NCBI GenBank assembly: GCA_022885665.1
Contig: JAGQDJ010000203.1
Location: 1 to 64,000, forward strand
Source: Triops longicaudatus
Taxonomy: Eukaryota > Arthropoda > Branchiopoda > Notostraca > Triopsidae
Reading direction: 5' to 3'
Length of the DNA: 64,000 bases
This document shows positions 46,524 through 58,114 of this stretch, piece after piece. Every line of letters begins with the position of its first letter. Position 1 is the stretch's first letter. A program made the translations under genes and the position numbers. A model generated the notes under the pieces. That model was given only the letters and a program-made list of their open reading frames with translations. It had not been told where the DNA came from and searched no databases.

Positions 46524-46739
46524 TCATACAGCATACTCGCGTTCCACCAGAGCCCTAGTGCTCGCTGTGCTATAGCTGCCGTGATCGAAGACCTCGAATT
46601 CCATTTCTTTGTCCGAGACTCGGGACTCTGCCACGTGACGCGCTTTGCACAATCGATCACCGTACCGCAAGATCATTAGAATCACGAACATGGCAAATAA
46701 GGCCACTGGGGTCAACGCTGGCCACCAAACGTGAAACAT
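46524..46739 (-). CDS. Small single-pass membrane protein, unknown (71 aa)
   Basis: Not recognised. Single exon. A short N-terminus MFHVWWPALTP is followed by a membrane helix at about residues 6-25 (VALFAMFVILMIL), then a basic turn RYGDRLCKARH and an acidic Ser/Thr-rich tail ending ALVEREYAV. The basic-after-helix pattern suggests a cytosolic C-terminus. It lies 123 nt downstream of another small membrane protein on the same strand with no AATAAA between, so the two may share one mRNA. The frame is open upstream to a TTG, but the first ATG is at 46739. It could also be a chance frame; the strong helix and the position argue for a real protein. Confidence 0.55.
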   Translation of the reverse strand: MFHVWWPALTPVALFAMFVILMILRYGDRLCKARHVAESRVSDKEMEFEVFDHGSYSTASTRALVEREYAV

Positions 46740-46862
46740 GCTTTTCTTTTTCAATATGGCAACAAGATTTCGAAAAACTATACGACTTAACAATAGAGAT
46801 AGGACGCTAGTTATGGACGGAAGGAGTTTTCAAGAAGGTTTCAGATCGTTCAGGAGAGCTTT

Positions 46863-47135
46863 TCAGAGGTCAACCGGGGGCTGATCTTTGGGCGACGAGA
46901 TCCACACGGGCAATATCCACCTGTTGCCGGTATGGGGATCCAGCCAGTAATACCGAAAGCGGGAACAACACCCTAAAGCGAGATTCAGAATGACCAACAA
47001 TGCCACGACGATGCAAACGACGGTGATGGTGATATAAAACGGGGTGTAGTCGCTCGGTTGGGGTGGAAACGTATTGAATGCGTTCTTGTACGACTCTGTG
47101 GCAAAACCTTTGTAGATACCGTCTTGGAAAGACAT
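46863..47135 (-). CDS. Small single-pass membrane protein, unknown (90 aa)
   Basis: Not recognised, but it has features of a conserved small protein. Single exon. A 30-residue soluble N-terminus (MSFQDGIYKGFATESYKNAF) ends in a Pro-rich turn. A membrane helix at about 33-55 (FYITITVVCIVVALLVILNL) ends in a CC pair (GCCSRFRYY), a possible palmitoylation site. The C-terminal segment WLDPHTGNRWILPVWISS is rich in Trp/Pro and looks structured. The ATG at 47133-47135 is the first in the frame. The same-strand downstream frame at 46524-46739 is likewise a small membrane protein. Confidence 0.62.
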   Translation of the reverse strand: MSFQDGIYKGFATESYKNAFNTFPPQPSDYTPFYITITVVCIVVALLVILNLALGCCSRFRYYWLDPHTGNRWILPVWISSPKDQPPVDL

Positions 47136-48100
47136 CCTTCAATTACTCAGCATCCTGGAAAACAATTCAAACGATTGCTCATTATTTCATCTATTCTTGG
47201 AAATAGATGTTTATTCACGTTATTTTCTACTAAATTAATTACAAGACGAAATTTTATAACTTTAAATCGAATCAGTAAGACCTAGAGAATCAGTATGACT
47301 TAGCAGACCACTTTCAGTCTATTAACAATTTGTTTAGTTTTCTTATATTTAAAGAAAAGTCGCGCAACAAGCGGCGCCACTAATTTTGAATTTCGCGCCA
47401 CAGTTGGGAAGCTATTAATACAAGAATCAAACGGAAGTTAATGGTTTCGGCTCTCTGCAGCCCGTTTTCATAAGGTAATTGTACAATCTCCCTGAATATG
47501 GCAACACACTACGCTTCCGATAACGCGAGTAACTCAAAGAGGTATTGTTTGGAAACCAGAAAACACGCGCTACTTCTCCCTAGCCACACCCCAATTCAAG
47601 CGTTAGCACAAAACCGTTATTTTCGCACTTTTTAATACACACAGCACCGTACTTTTCCCTTGCAACATGACGTAGTAGTTACTCACCTCTGAAAAGTTAA
47701 TTGAGCAAATTAAATTTTCGTTGTATCCTTTTAAAATCGGCTCATTCCAAGCTATCAAACAGCGCACGTCTCCCCAACGTTCACAACGCAAACTCCCGAG
47801 CCGTGGCGTTTTATCACGTTTCTCTTTGAACCCCAATTCTAGCCCGGCTTAGCCCAGCCCTTAAAACCCTACGGGCTCATGTCGTTAGCTCACTTGCCGT
47901 TTTGTGGAACGGGCGTCTTGGCCTTACGGTTTTCCCTCCTTTGCCAAATGCTGTCCGTTACAGGTCGATTAGACCAGATTCGGCAGAGGAAGGAAAAACA
48001 GAATCGCGCCAAAACACTAGCCATGGGGTATTCCTCCTGTTTATATGGATACAAGTGATTAGTATTCTACTGTAATACAAAACCACGTTTGTAGGAAAAC
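47136..48100. other. Intergenic between divergent small membrane protein genes
   Basis: No supported gene. An open plus-strand stretch at 47948-48027 (about 26 codons, Lys/Arg/Gln-rich) ends at a splice-like GG|GTATTC, but joining it to the exon at 48101 breaks frame; it is best read as a 5' UTR exon of the gene at 48101. Confidence 0.5.
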
Positions 48101-48365
48101 ATGGCGATAGATTTCAGGACAATTCGCTTTCCGCTCATCTTTGGCACGTTTCTTTTGACCTTCTACACGGCATTTGAATACCGGTATTTATCGCAGATTT
48201 GTTTTCAAGCGTATGGTTATTTATTTTGCTTTCTACATTCTCAGACACATGTTTATGCAAGACTTGCCCCAGAAGCGGGAAGAAATGGCCAAAAGCACGG
48301 ATTTAGAAGGCAAGAAGTTGCTAGAGCAGAGAATTTTACAGGAAAAGGCTGGAAAAGGATTCTAA
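48101..48365 (+). CDS. Small single-pass membrane protein, unknown (67 aa)
   Basis: Two coding exons, 48101-48183 and 48245-48365, give 67 residues. A short N-terminus MAIDFRTIRFP is followed by a membrane helix at about 9-27 (LIFGTFLLTFYTAF) and a charged, helical Lys/Glu-rich tail (DLPQKREEMAKSTDLEGKKL, LLEQRILQEKAGKGF). The layout resembles small mitochondrial inner-membrane assembly factors such as PET117 or SMIM4/UQCC5, but I cannot place it in any of them. The intron has GT-AG ends and phase 2 agreement; the acceptor CTCAG at 48244 is clear. An acceptor (TTTGTAG) sits 8 nt before the ATG, implying an upstream non-coding exon. AATAAA at 48390-48395. Confidence 0.6.
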
Positions 48366-48768
48366 AATGTGTATGTATTCGCTTTAGTAAATAAAACCCA
48401 AATGCACCCTTGTTAAACACTTCCAAGATAAGTGTAGTCGTTTCCTCACTCCGAAAGAAAAAAATGAATTAAAAATATAGGTTTACCGTTTTTATTTCTC
48501 GTTGAAGAAAAATAATTTTCTGATAAAAGAAGGGCAACGATAAACGCTCACATGGAACTGAAATAAAAGTATCCATATATTTAAAAAAAAGATAGTTACA
48601 TTAATTATTCTGTATTTTCTCCTAAACACATACAACTACCCGCTATCACCAGGAATGAGTACAAGAATGTAAACCTTTTGTTCTATATCAGAACCTCTTC
48701 TTATGCGTTTTGAAGCTCTGTAAATAGGAATGTTGATTTTCGACCAAACATTTACAAATCAAAGAGCT
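48366..48768. other. Convergent 3' region
   Basis: Plus-strand AATAAA at 48390-48395 for the small protein and minus-strand TTTATT at 48491-48496 for transaldolase. AT-rich; no gene. Confidence 0.7.
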
Positions 48769-50529
48769 TTAGGCTTGGGCAAGTTTCTCGGCAATCAGCT
48801 TCTCCAGCTTTACTGCGTCCTGGGCGAATTTACGGATGCCTTCGCTCAGTTTGTCCGTGGCCATTTGGTCCTCGTTGAGCATCCAGCGGAATTTCTTCTC
48901 GTCCAAGGAAATCTGCTCCAAATCCGACGTTTTCGCCGCTTCGGCGTCCAGTTCCTTATTAACCTCCACGTCCATGGAAGATAAATCTTCCAATAACTTG
49001 GGACTGATGGTCAACAAATCGCAGCCAGCCAAGGCCAAGACTTCTCCTATAATGGCACAAACCGAAATAATTTAATACATTTATTCGCTTGTAATTTGGC
49101 GCGTCGTAAAAATTAGGCCAGTTACAACTGGCTATAATCCATCGACTACTATCACACAATATTCAAGTTTCCAGTATATCCAGAATGCTAACAATCTCAA
49201 TTATATTTATCAAGTTGAACAGATAAAGAGACGAAAGAGATTAGTGGTGAGCCACTTCAAGTTTTGACACGTATTCGACTTATCAGCGCTAACTGATTCA
49301 TGAAATTTTTTCTTATTTAGTACAAAAATGTACAAAAAACAAACTGTGAAAATAAACTATTAGTTGACTTTAAGTACTGATGAATAGCTGAGAGAATATG
49401 CATTCAAACAGGTCATAAAATTGTATTTTAAATTTGTAATTACCCGTGTTTCTGAACGAGGCTCCCATGACGACAGTTTTGTACCCGAATTTCTTGTAAT
49501 ATTTGTAAATCTGAGATACAGATTGCACTCCAGGGTCTTCTTTGGGCTCATATGACTTCTTATTCGTATTGGCAACGTACCTTTAGAGAGTCATTCATTA
49601 CAGTCGTGTTTTTACTTCCAAGCTAAGCTTTGCATCCCCGATTTCTAAATCTTACTAGAATTCTCAAGATTAAAAGGTTCAGACTGGACAAGTACTGATA
49701 CAAAAACAAATAACCAGTAATAATAAAGGTTTACCAATCCAGAATGCGGCCAACGAAGGGTGAAATGAGTGTCACTCCGGCCTCCGCGCAAGCGACGGCT
49801 TGGCAGAACGAAAACAGCAAAGTTAGGTTGCAATGAACGCCGTGAATCTCTTCCAATTCCCTATTGGAGTAGCCGTAATGAATTAACTGTACAGAAAAAA
49901 AAAAACAAGATTTACTTGGCTGCTTGAATGCCTTCCCAGGTCGAGGCCAGCTTAATTAGGATGCGTTCTTTATCGATTCCTTCTTCTTTATACAACTCAA
50001 TCAAACGCAAAGCACGACTCACGCTACCTTCCTTGTCAAAGGACAATCTGCAATTAGAAACAACTCGTTGTGAAATGAGGCTTTTTTTTTCAATTCTTTT
50101 TTTTTTTTAACCTTGAATCGACTTCGGTGGAAACTCGTCCAGGGACGATTTTCAAGATTTCGATGCCGAAAAGGACGAAAAGCTTGTCAATTGCGGCGTC
50201 AATTTGTTCAGCTTCGCTCCTAATTAATAAAAAAAAAGTGGTTAACAAGTTACGAGATCAAACGGAAAATAATTTACCCTCCTTGCGCTTTGCCATATGC
50301 TATCGCTTTTTCCATCAAATGCTGGTACTGCGGCAAAGTTGCAGCTTGGAGAAGCAACGAGGGATTGGTAGTGGCATCGGTAGGTTGGTATTTCTTCATG
50401 GCTGTAGCGAAAACAGGTGTCACTATTGCCAGAAGTTGAAATTAGAGTAATTATTGGCTTACCTTCGAAATCTCCAGTATCGGCCACTACCACAGTCATG
50501 GCTTTCAATTGTTCCAAAGCGTTCGGCAT
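48769..50529 (-). CDS. TALDO1: Transaldolase
   Basis: Non-oxidative pentose phosphate pathway enzyme that moves a dihydroxyacetone unit from sedoheptulose 7-phosphate to glyceraldehyde 3-phosphate, in the cytosol. Seven exons: 50463-50529, 50278-50401, 50112-50219, 49916-50047, 49735-49860, 49444-49580, 48769-49046; 323 residues. Motifs: PTDATTNPSLLLQAA (beta-1), GRVSTEVDSR, the Schiff-base lysine Lys132 in RILIKLASTWEGI, HGVHCNLTLLFSFCQAVACA, AGVTLISPFVGRILDW, MGASFRNTGE and LAGCDLLTISPKLL. Lys132 takes the same position as the E. coli TalB lysine. The family-specific KELEE junction fixes the exon 4/5 splice. Minus-strand poly(A) signal at 48491-48496. Confidence 0.98.
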
Positions 50530-53500
50530 GTTGAATTTAGGCTTGAAAAACCTTAACAAGTGACTACTTTACAAGGAATGAGAGATTAGCAGTGACAATC
50601 CTTCAATTTATGCTCGATTTAATCTAGATCGATTTGAAGGTTACGCCGGTCTGTAGGTTAACAGAGCGTTCTAAATAGTAAGCGCCGAACGACTGTGGTT
50701 AGCAAATAAAATCTGGACCCTGCCAAGATGGCCTACGGAAATTTTAACTATATACACACATCAAGAGATGGCGGGTGTGAAGCAAATCGGATGTAAGATT
50801 CCGTTAATAATCTTTCAAATGAAACTTACAAATTCAGGATAAATCAGGGCAAAGATATACAAATGATTGAGTAAACATATACCTAAACATATACCTACAC
50901 CTTTTGTACCAAATCTGATCAAATAATATTTACGAATGGTTAAGTTGTGTAATGTCTGACTTACCGATGAAAGAATTACAGTAATACTGAAGCACGATGG
51001 CGTTAGTCAAAGGTACGATTAATAAACTGAAGAGTTGTTTCTTGGTACGATTCCAGACTGCTACTGACGAGCGAAAGTTAATTTCGAGGAACAATTTAGT
51101 TTCTTTCGTATTGGCGTTCCGGCCGGATTACTGCCTCTGCGAAGGTTTTTCAATCCAGCGTAACCTTTTTGTGTGAATTTTCACTGCTTGTCCCTGTGCA
51201 GCTTTCGTTACGTCTTACGATACGCTATATGACTGCCATATTCTGTCGAAAGAATTTTGCGGTCAAGGCGGTTTCCCTTCAGTCCACTTTCCCTTCCGTT
51301 CTGTACTCAAAGCACCACATTCGTTAGACGTCATCCTTCGCTCCATAGCTTCCAATGTAAACAAAATCATAATTTTACAACTCATAAAATCGCCTATGTT
51401 TAACTATGGCATGATCTCATACCCTTTCTTGTCACAAAGCTGTCCCTTAAGTCATTTCCCGTGTTTTTCACCGCCACATACTAATAGAAAATGAGAGATT
51501 TTATAAGTTTCCAAAAGAACGGTGCAAATGAAACAAAGCTTCAGGGCCTTCATTCCTTCGTTTATTCCTTCTTTCTTTCAGGAAATTTATTTGTATAATT
51601 TCGTCGCAAGAATTCTTTCAGACCGATGTATAATAATTCCTTTTTCAAGAAAAATCCCTATTTCTATTTCAAAGCCAACTCCCATCATAAATCCGTTGGT
51701 GTTAACATTTCCCCCTTGATCTTCGTTTTTTCGTACACCATTTCCACTGTTTCGGCTAACTTTCATTTATTCGACCAAGGGAATCATTGGGTTTCCCGGC
51801 ATATCATTATGGTAATCCGAAAGGTTCGGAAAAAAGAAGGTTAAAAAATGCTTATCTCCGTCACGCTTTAAACGATCGTTTCGAGCCTTTAAACTCTGGA
51901 GAAAGAAAAACAAAGGGAATTCCTTGGCAATTAGGTGAATTCTATCTTTGGGGAAAACTCTCAAACTTGCGACACACGCGTGTTTTAAATCTCCCTTTCT
52001 GTGGGAAAATTCCTCTAAACCACAGTTTATTCGTACATTGCTTTCTTTCCGCTTCTTGCGATTCGCCACTTCATTTTACTCTAACGCATTGATAATTGCA
52101 GTCAATAATGGTATTTATATACTTTCAAACTTTCATGTTAGATTACATTGATTTTGTTTATCGGTACAGTATTTATTATCGATTTACTCAGCTATTAAAG
52201 TCTATTTTTTACTTATTACGCTTTATTTAGTATTATGCTTTCTTTTTGTAGGAAAATGGGATAAGCAGTCCGTTTTCTTTCGAAAAGGGGACCCAAATTA
52301 TAATAACGTGGCGGGAAGAAAAGCAAAGGCATGGAAACACAATGCAAAGCGTCTCGGTTCCTGAAAAGTCATGACGTCCAATTGGACTTGGGCTTTTTTT
52401 CGTCTATACTAAACAATGCCCTCCCCTTGTAAACGTTTTCGGGATGTCCTCGGCTCTCTCTCACACACACTGCAGCTCCGAGAACCTTTAACCATAGAGT
52501 TTAACCTCGCTGTGTGTTGTACGGCTCTGTCGGCGTTTTTTGGATGTTCTAATCTTCACCGGAAACTGACCTTGCGTCTTGACCGTCGCTAATCATAATG
52601 TTGCTAAGGAAACCTCGACGTTCCTCTCTCCCACTGTTAGGCACATAGAGCAGTGGAGAGCTAATACACGCCAAATTAGAGGAAGTGACAAGTGGGTTGT
52701 CTTGATGGCTTGTCCGTCCTATTAAAGGTTTCGCAACAAGTGCAGCACTTGGAGCTCACCGTGAGTTTCCTTCAAGAGTGTGGCCCCTTGCCTGTAGGTA
52801 TTGTTCTGTTTAGCTTTCCCACCGTCCGGGAAGGGAAATGTTTCTCCCTCCTTCATTTCCGTCGCTAATACTTAACGAAAATGCATCTATTAACAGTAAC
52901 TCGAAAGGAATGTTTTTTTCGCTGTATGAAAAGGGGGTAGACTTCCGGAATATGTATTTACTGCATAGCAACACAGCAACGAACAAGTTTGCCTGTAGAT
53001 CATGGGAGAAAAAGGGGAAATTAGCCGAACAGAAGGGGGCGCTGCAAGAATTTGGCGGCGATGTATGCGGGAAAAGTGAGTTCCCACGTGGGGTAACACC
53101 GGAAACGGGCGTTTATAGAATGAGAATGATTGTACTCAATACTTGATTAGCTCTGCGAGTTCTTGTTGACGTCCCTTTTGAATTCTTTTAACCTGTTACG
53201 CTTACGCTGTTTTACCATTGTTTTGGTGCCTTGACCTAATTGTAATTCTTTAATACTAAAATAGAGATCGATTATTTCAAGTTTCTCACGGGTGGGTTCA
53301 AAAGCTTTTTAAAAATATTTCTGTTAAAAAATGTTTTCATATTTGTAGCTGAAACTATTCCTTCAGCTTTTTAAGTTCCATTCTGGAGTTCCACAAAGGT
53401 CTGTACTTCTTCACAAAAATCTCATAAAAAAAATCAAATGAATAAGATTACTTATTTTACTTTCTAGAAAATTTTTATGATGTTATCTTGAATGACTGAA

Positions 53501-56500
53501 TATTGCGTGCTAAACTTATTTGTCCCCAAATATGCCAGAGAAAGTGGATTACCAAATTTTTATAATACCGTGCTTTTCGATAATACCGGATATACGAGAG
53601 TTGCGTCAATGTCTAACAACATTTTCTGTCATAACCTGCCAAACATGATGAGAGAAATTTATTGGAAATCAAGATTCCGGATATGCCGTGGTCCAAGGTA
53701 AAAGAGGTTTGTAGCTGGATGAAATGCAGATTCGTGGTTTGGATTTAAAAAAATAATCTTTTAACATTGAAAGAGGGAATTTGAACGTCATGATGAGCAC
53801 CAGGGAAGTATTTCCAGTAACACACCGAAGGATTCAAGGATACACCCCACATGGATAGTATACCCACAGAACGAGGAAATAAAAAAAAAAAAATGAATGG
53901 ATCCTGACTCATCGACGACAAGCTCACATATGGTCCAGGGACCTGTTGAAAAGACTTACGCTTAAACCAAAATCTAAACATGTCTAACGGAAAACATTGT
54001 TCACAATAACTTCCGTTAGTTATGTCAAACCGTAGCAATTCATATTGCTATCTATTTTTCTGTTTTCGCAAATATCCTTGCTACAATAAGCTTAGAAACA
54101 CAAGACGTTTGTTGGTCACGTTGTATTGTATACCCCAAAGTCCGCACAAGTTTTCCGTTACGGTTAGGACGACATGTGAATAGGAGTAACGTAAACGTTC
54201 GATTTTTACATGTGGTCGTCGACCTGTTGAAAAGAGTTGTTGAGCAAAGAAACTCAATGGTCCTATCCGTTTGTGCATGTAGCGCTGGTTATGTGGCGGT
54301 AGCCATGCAAGTTATGTTCCGCGTATTTAAGCTCCATTGGAATGAGAAGCAGAAAATCCCTTCCTGAACGTTAGCGAAGGAATCTAGGGCCGAAATTCGT
54401 TAAATGAAGTGCGAAGCAAACAGAAGACGAGTGCTCATTATTTTTCACGCCCTTTTCCGGCCCCCAGGGTGGGGACCAACGCGAAGATCTTATGTGACAC
54501 AAAGGCAAGACTTGCTTGTCGAAGGTTGTAAGCGCTTTGTGTGTGCATGGAGATTCACATGTCCCTTGCTTCTTTTGCCCATATCCCCCCCCCCCTTTAA
54601 TTTCATGTTCTTCTTCTCTTCGAAGACTGGCCTCAAAAGAAAGCAGAGCCTTCCTACACAGCTCTCTTAACCGACTTGCGACCCGAAGAGATTTGAGATG
54701 AAATGGTTGGAAGCCGCGTGGGCAACTCGAAAAGGAAGCTGCGGTTATTCACTCTCTCGTCGAGCATCTCTGCCCCCCAAAACTCACGAGATCCTTCGTT
54801 TTGAACCTTTTAACAGGTTTTCCACCATGTGCTGTTACTGCAATAGCTTACGTTAGCTAGAAAAGGGTCTGGACGTATTTTGTCCTTCTCTTTCTTGCGA
54901 TATAGAAGATTGTCTCGATAGACATCAGCATAACCTAATCATTCATCGAGGATTTGTCGGACTGGGCAACGAATTCCGTCCGTCTCGTAGACTAATACCG
55001 AGAAATGTTCGTATCTTTTACGGGGAATTAGAAAGCAATAAGAACAGATCTTTCTTTGACACACAGAGGAAAAGGATAGATAAAAATTTTATGTAATCTC
55101 TGTAGGAAAAGGAATACTTAATAAATGGCGCCTTGATTCTGTCATTGTGATATCCCGACTAAATGGAGGCCGAGTTGGTCAAATAAAATTTCCATTCATA
55201 TTTAAAAGTCCATTTGAACTTTGAAATATCTTCAAACTTTGACTAAGAAAAAAAAGTGAACAGCCAAAGAAAACCGAGAAGTAGGCTTGATCTGAGCCTG
55301 GTATATTCGAAAGGTTAAGAGATAACGGAATAAAACCGTAAAACAACATCGCAACTAATAATTTTAAACGAATTTCGCACTTTCGAAAGAAACTAAACGA
55401 AACAATGAAAATACAAAAAAGCAAACAACACCGAACGCTTCTCGAAGAAAACGAATCAAGCTTCGACCTTGCTTTTTGCTTTATAACGATCAATAAACTG
55501 ATTTTACTTAGAAAAACAAATTCGATGTGTGGTCGGAGAAAGCAGAGAAAAGCAACACAGCGCTTTTACAAATCGAAAAAGCATCGCAAAGAAAGTTTTA
55601 GATAATTTTTCAAACGTGATCTTTTATAGAAACATTTTTGCTCGAAATATCGACACGTTTTTGAAATTTGTTAATCTTTTTAACGTTCTTGGAAGGAAAA
55701 GAAGACAATCAGCTGTGAACTTGGGGATTTTTTTTTTTTAAAGTAACCTAAAAAAGTATATCAAGTTCGAGCTTTTGAGTTTATATAAAATCTCTGTGAC
55801 ATTTTGCCGCAAGCTTGAAAGAGGGGTTCGGTAGCTCTTTTTCTTCCGTTTTCGGTTCAAGTATTGATAAGACTCAGTGCGGATGACTTCATATTCCGGA
55901 AACTGGTTTATCTTCTTCGGTTTAGATTAGCTGGCCATGTGTGGGGCTAAAGCGGCGTGGAGGGCATGGGAGAGCTCCATGTCTTTGCAACTTTGTCAGC
56001 GTGCTTCTATCCGAAGCTGAAGAACGGAAAATTTGCCAGACATGGAGAAACGGAGCTGGAAAGAGAGAAGCTTGTTGAATGTGGAAGAGTGGGACTTGTT
56101 CTCCAGGAGAGCTAGTTTGTCCTGCCCTAAGCACTGTTTCATTGACGCCAGCTGGCTTACGAGCTCTAGGCTCCTTTGGCAATTGTAGGTTGGCCACAGC
56201 CCTCTATCGGCATGCCATTTGCCGTGCATAGGAACTGGGCTACACTGGACCTAAGGCCCAGGCCAAAACGTCCGCAACACCGTCGAACTTCAGTCTGGGT
56301 ACTGTAGAGCTAGAGGCAGGATCGTGCTGGAGAAGTACAGCGTTTTTTTTCTCCAAAGGGAGCTTGAACTACCTGGCGCGACCCACGGCCCTAGTTCTTC
56401 AGTGCAGAGCCAACTTCAGTCGCGACAACAACGGAGGGTTCTCTTTCGCATCGTTTCTGTTGTGACGGCAGTCTTCACGTGTTTTCTCCCTCGCCCAAGT

Positions 56501-56724
56501 GGGAAACGTGCTTCGTACAGGAGGGAGAGAAACGTGCATCAGTGACTCGCTTTTACTCCCGCAATATTTTCGTGTTTTCTCAAGTTTTGCCACTACCACG
56601 AAGGAATTTTCTGGATTTTTCAGTGCTTTATCCCGACGAGTATTACTTCACTGGAATAATTCGTAGAGTGCGGAAGAGCAATAAGACCAATTTAATCAAA
56701 AGGACCGAGTTGACTAAGCAGAGA
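50530..56724. other. Large intergenic region, 6.2 kb, without a supported gene
   Basis: No frame longer than about 105 codons, and none recognisable. Composition varies: C/T-rich and pyrimidine-run segments near 51260-52080 and 52440-52740, A/T-rich near 53250-53500. It lies directly upstream of the cyclin D gene in the same orientation, so it may be its long promoter/enhancer region. I cannot name individual sites. Confidence 0.5.
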
Positions 56725-58114
56725 ATGGCATCTTCTTGCTTGGCCCTGTTGTGCGCTGAACCTGGCCCAGGACCCGAAGGCGATGTCTTCGGCGGAGCGC
56801 CCGTTGCTCCCCGGGACGCGGCCTTGCTCTCCGATCCGCGAGTGCTTCAGCAACTGCTAGGATTGGAACACTATTACTTACCTACCACTGATTACCTGAC
56901 CACCAATCCCGGCGATATGCAGCCTTACATGCGCCGGGTCCTCGCAACTTGGATGCTGGAGGTATGTTTGCTTTTCGCCAACATGGCTATTACCACGTAG
57001 AGGATAGCCACCACCCCAATAGGTGGTGGGTATTGTCTTGTAAATGCCAGCAAATCACCTCACACCTTTTTGTTATTGTACCTCAGCATGTATGGTCTCT
57101 AACAGAAGAGGTAGCCATGGCTATTGCAACGTCAATTTTCATAGCTCACTAACTACTGTATGTATCGCATTCACAAGGGGAGAAGGGTGGTGACAAGGGG
57201 GATTTTGTCACAGGGAGAAGATATATACCTGACATGAGTGCCGTTGCTTGACCTCATTTCGACCTCTTGTAACCTTTTGCAATTTTCCTTGTATTGTAGC
57301 TACGACACTTCTGTCAACAAGTTTAAAGGTCCATCGCTAATTAGTGCCTCAGGGCACATTGACCTAAGATTTCGTAGCTTGCTGCCACTTCCTCTTTAAT
57401 CGTTGCAATCTTGTCTCCTGTCCCCAAATTTCTAGACTGTTCGATATGATTTCAAGATTTTCCTCTCGGTGCACGTGACATACTTGAAGGGACGCTGGGA
57501 GAAAAAAATGGGCACTTTCCGTTTCCCGAGAGCTATGGCACCTGAGAAATCCTGTAAAAGTCTTCTTATCTGCATTCCAGGGCTTGCACGATCTCACCTT
57601 GATTTTCTGTCTTTTTTTTTTCGTGGGCTTCTTTTGGTCGATTCGGCCGCTGCATGATCATGTCTGCTGCGAAGATGAGAGTCTCGCCGCATGTGCCCGC
57701 AAGGCCACCTGCTGCGGAGGCTCTCTAATTTTCAAACTCGGTCGACAAAACTGAATTAAGGTTTGTCTAGCGTGCGAGATGCTTGTGATAAATGTTGGTT
57801 TTCAGCGTGTCGTCAGATGCTTTACGAGGATAAAACGCTTGTTATGAATCGTGCTATTGTTGGCATATTTATCTCACCTTCTGGGATGCTTTGTTCAGGT
57901 GTGCGAGGAACAATGCTGCGAAGAACAAGTTTTCCCCTTGGCCATCAGCTTATTGGATCGTTACTTGGCCTTCAGCCCAGTGCAGCGTTGTCACCTCCAA
58001 TTATTGGGCGCAGTATGCCTCCTCACCTCGTCCAAATTGCGACAGTGCCGAGCTTTATCGGTCGATCTTCTGGTCTATTACACGGATTACAGCGTCACGG
58101 CCGAGCAGATTCGG
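56725..58114 (+). CDS. CCND: G1/S-specific cyclin D, first two coding exons (3' partial)
   Basis: Regulatory subunit of CDK4/6 that phosphorylates Rb. Exons 56725-56961 and 57899-58114 are both phase 0 and give 151 residues. The retinoblastoma-binding LxCxE motif is LLCAE at residues 8-12, right after the chosen start. The cyclin box begins with QPYMRRVLATWMLE, crosses the splice site into VCEEQCCEEQVFPLAISLLD, then HLQLLGAVCLLTSSKLR and YYTDYSVTAEQIR, ending at a GTAAGC donor where D cyclins continue into the W-E-L-V-L helix. That next exon is not found anywhere to 64000, so the gene is cut by the window end or intron 2 exceeds 5.9 kb. The frame is open for 82 codons upstream of the ATG, so a longer N-terminus is formally possible; the LxCxE position favours this ATG. 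Confidence 0.95.
56962..57898 (+). other. Cyclin D intron 1
   Basis: 937 nt. Donor GTATGT at 56962 and acceptor TTGTTCAG at 57898. No internal gene seen. Confidence 0.9.

Noticed and set aside
46524..46739. 71-residue frame considered as complex I subunit NDUFA1
   Set aside because: Size and N-terminal helix are similar, but the conserved YERDRR-type tail is absent.
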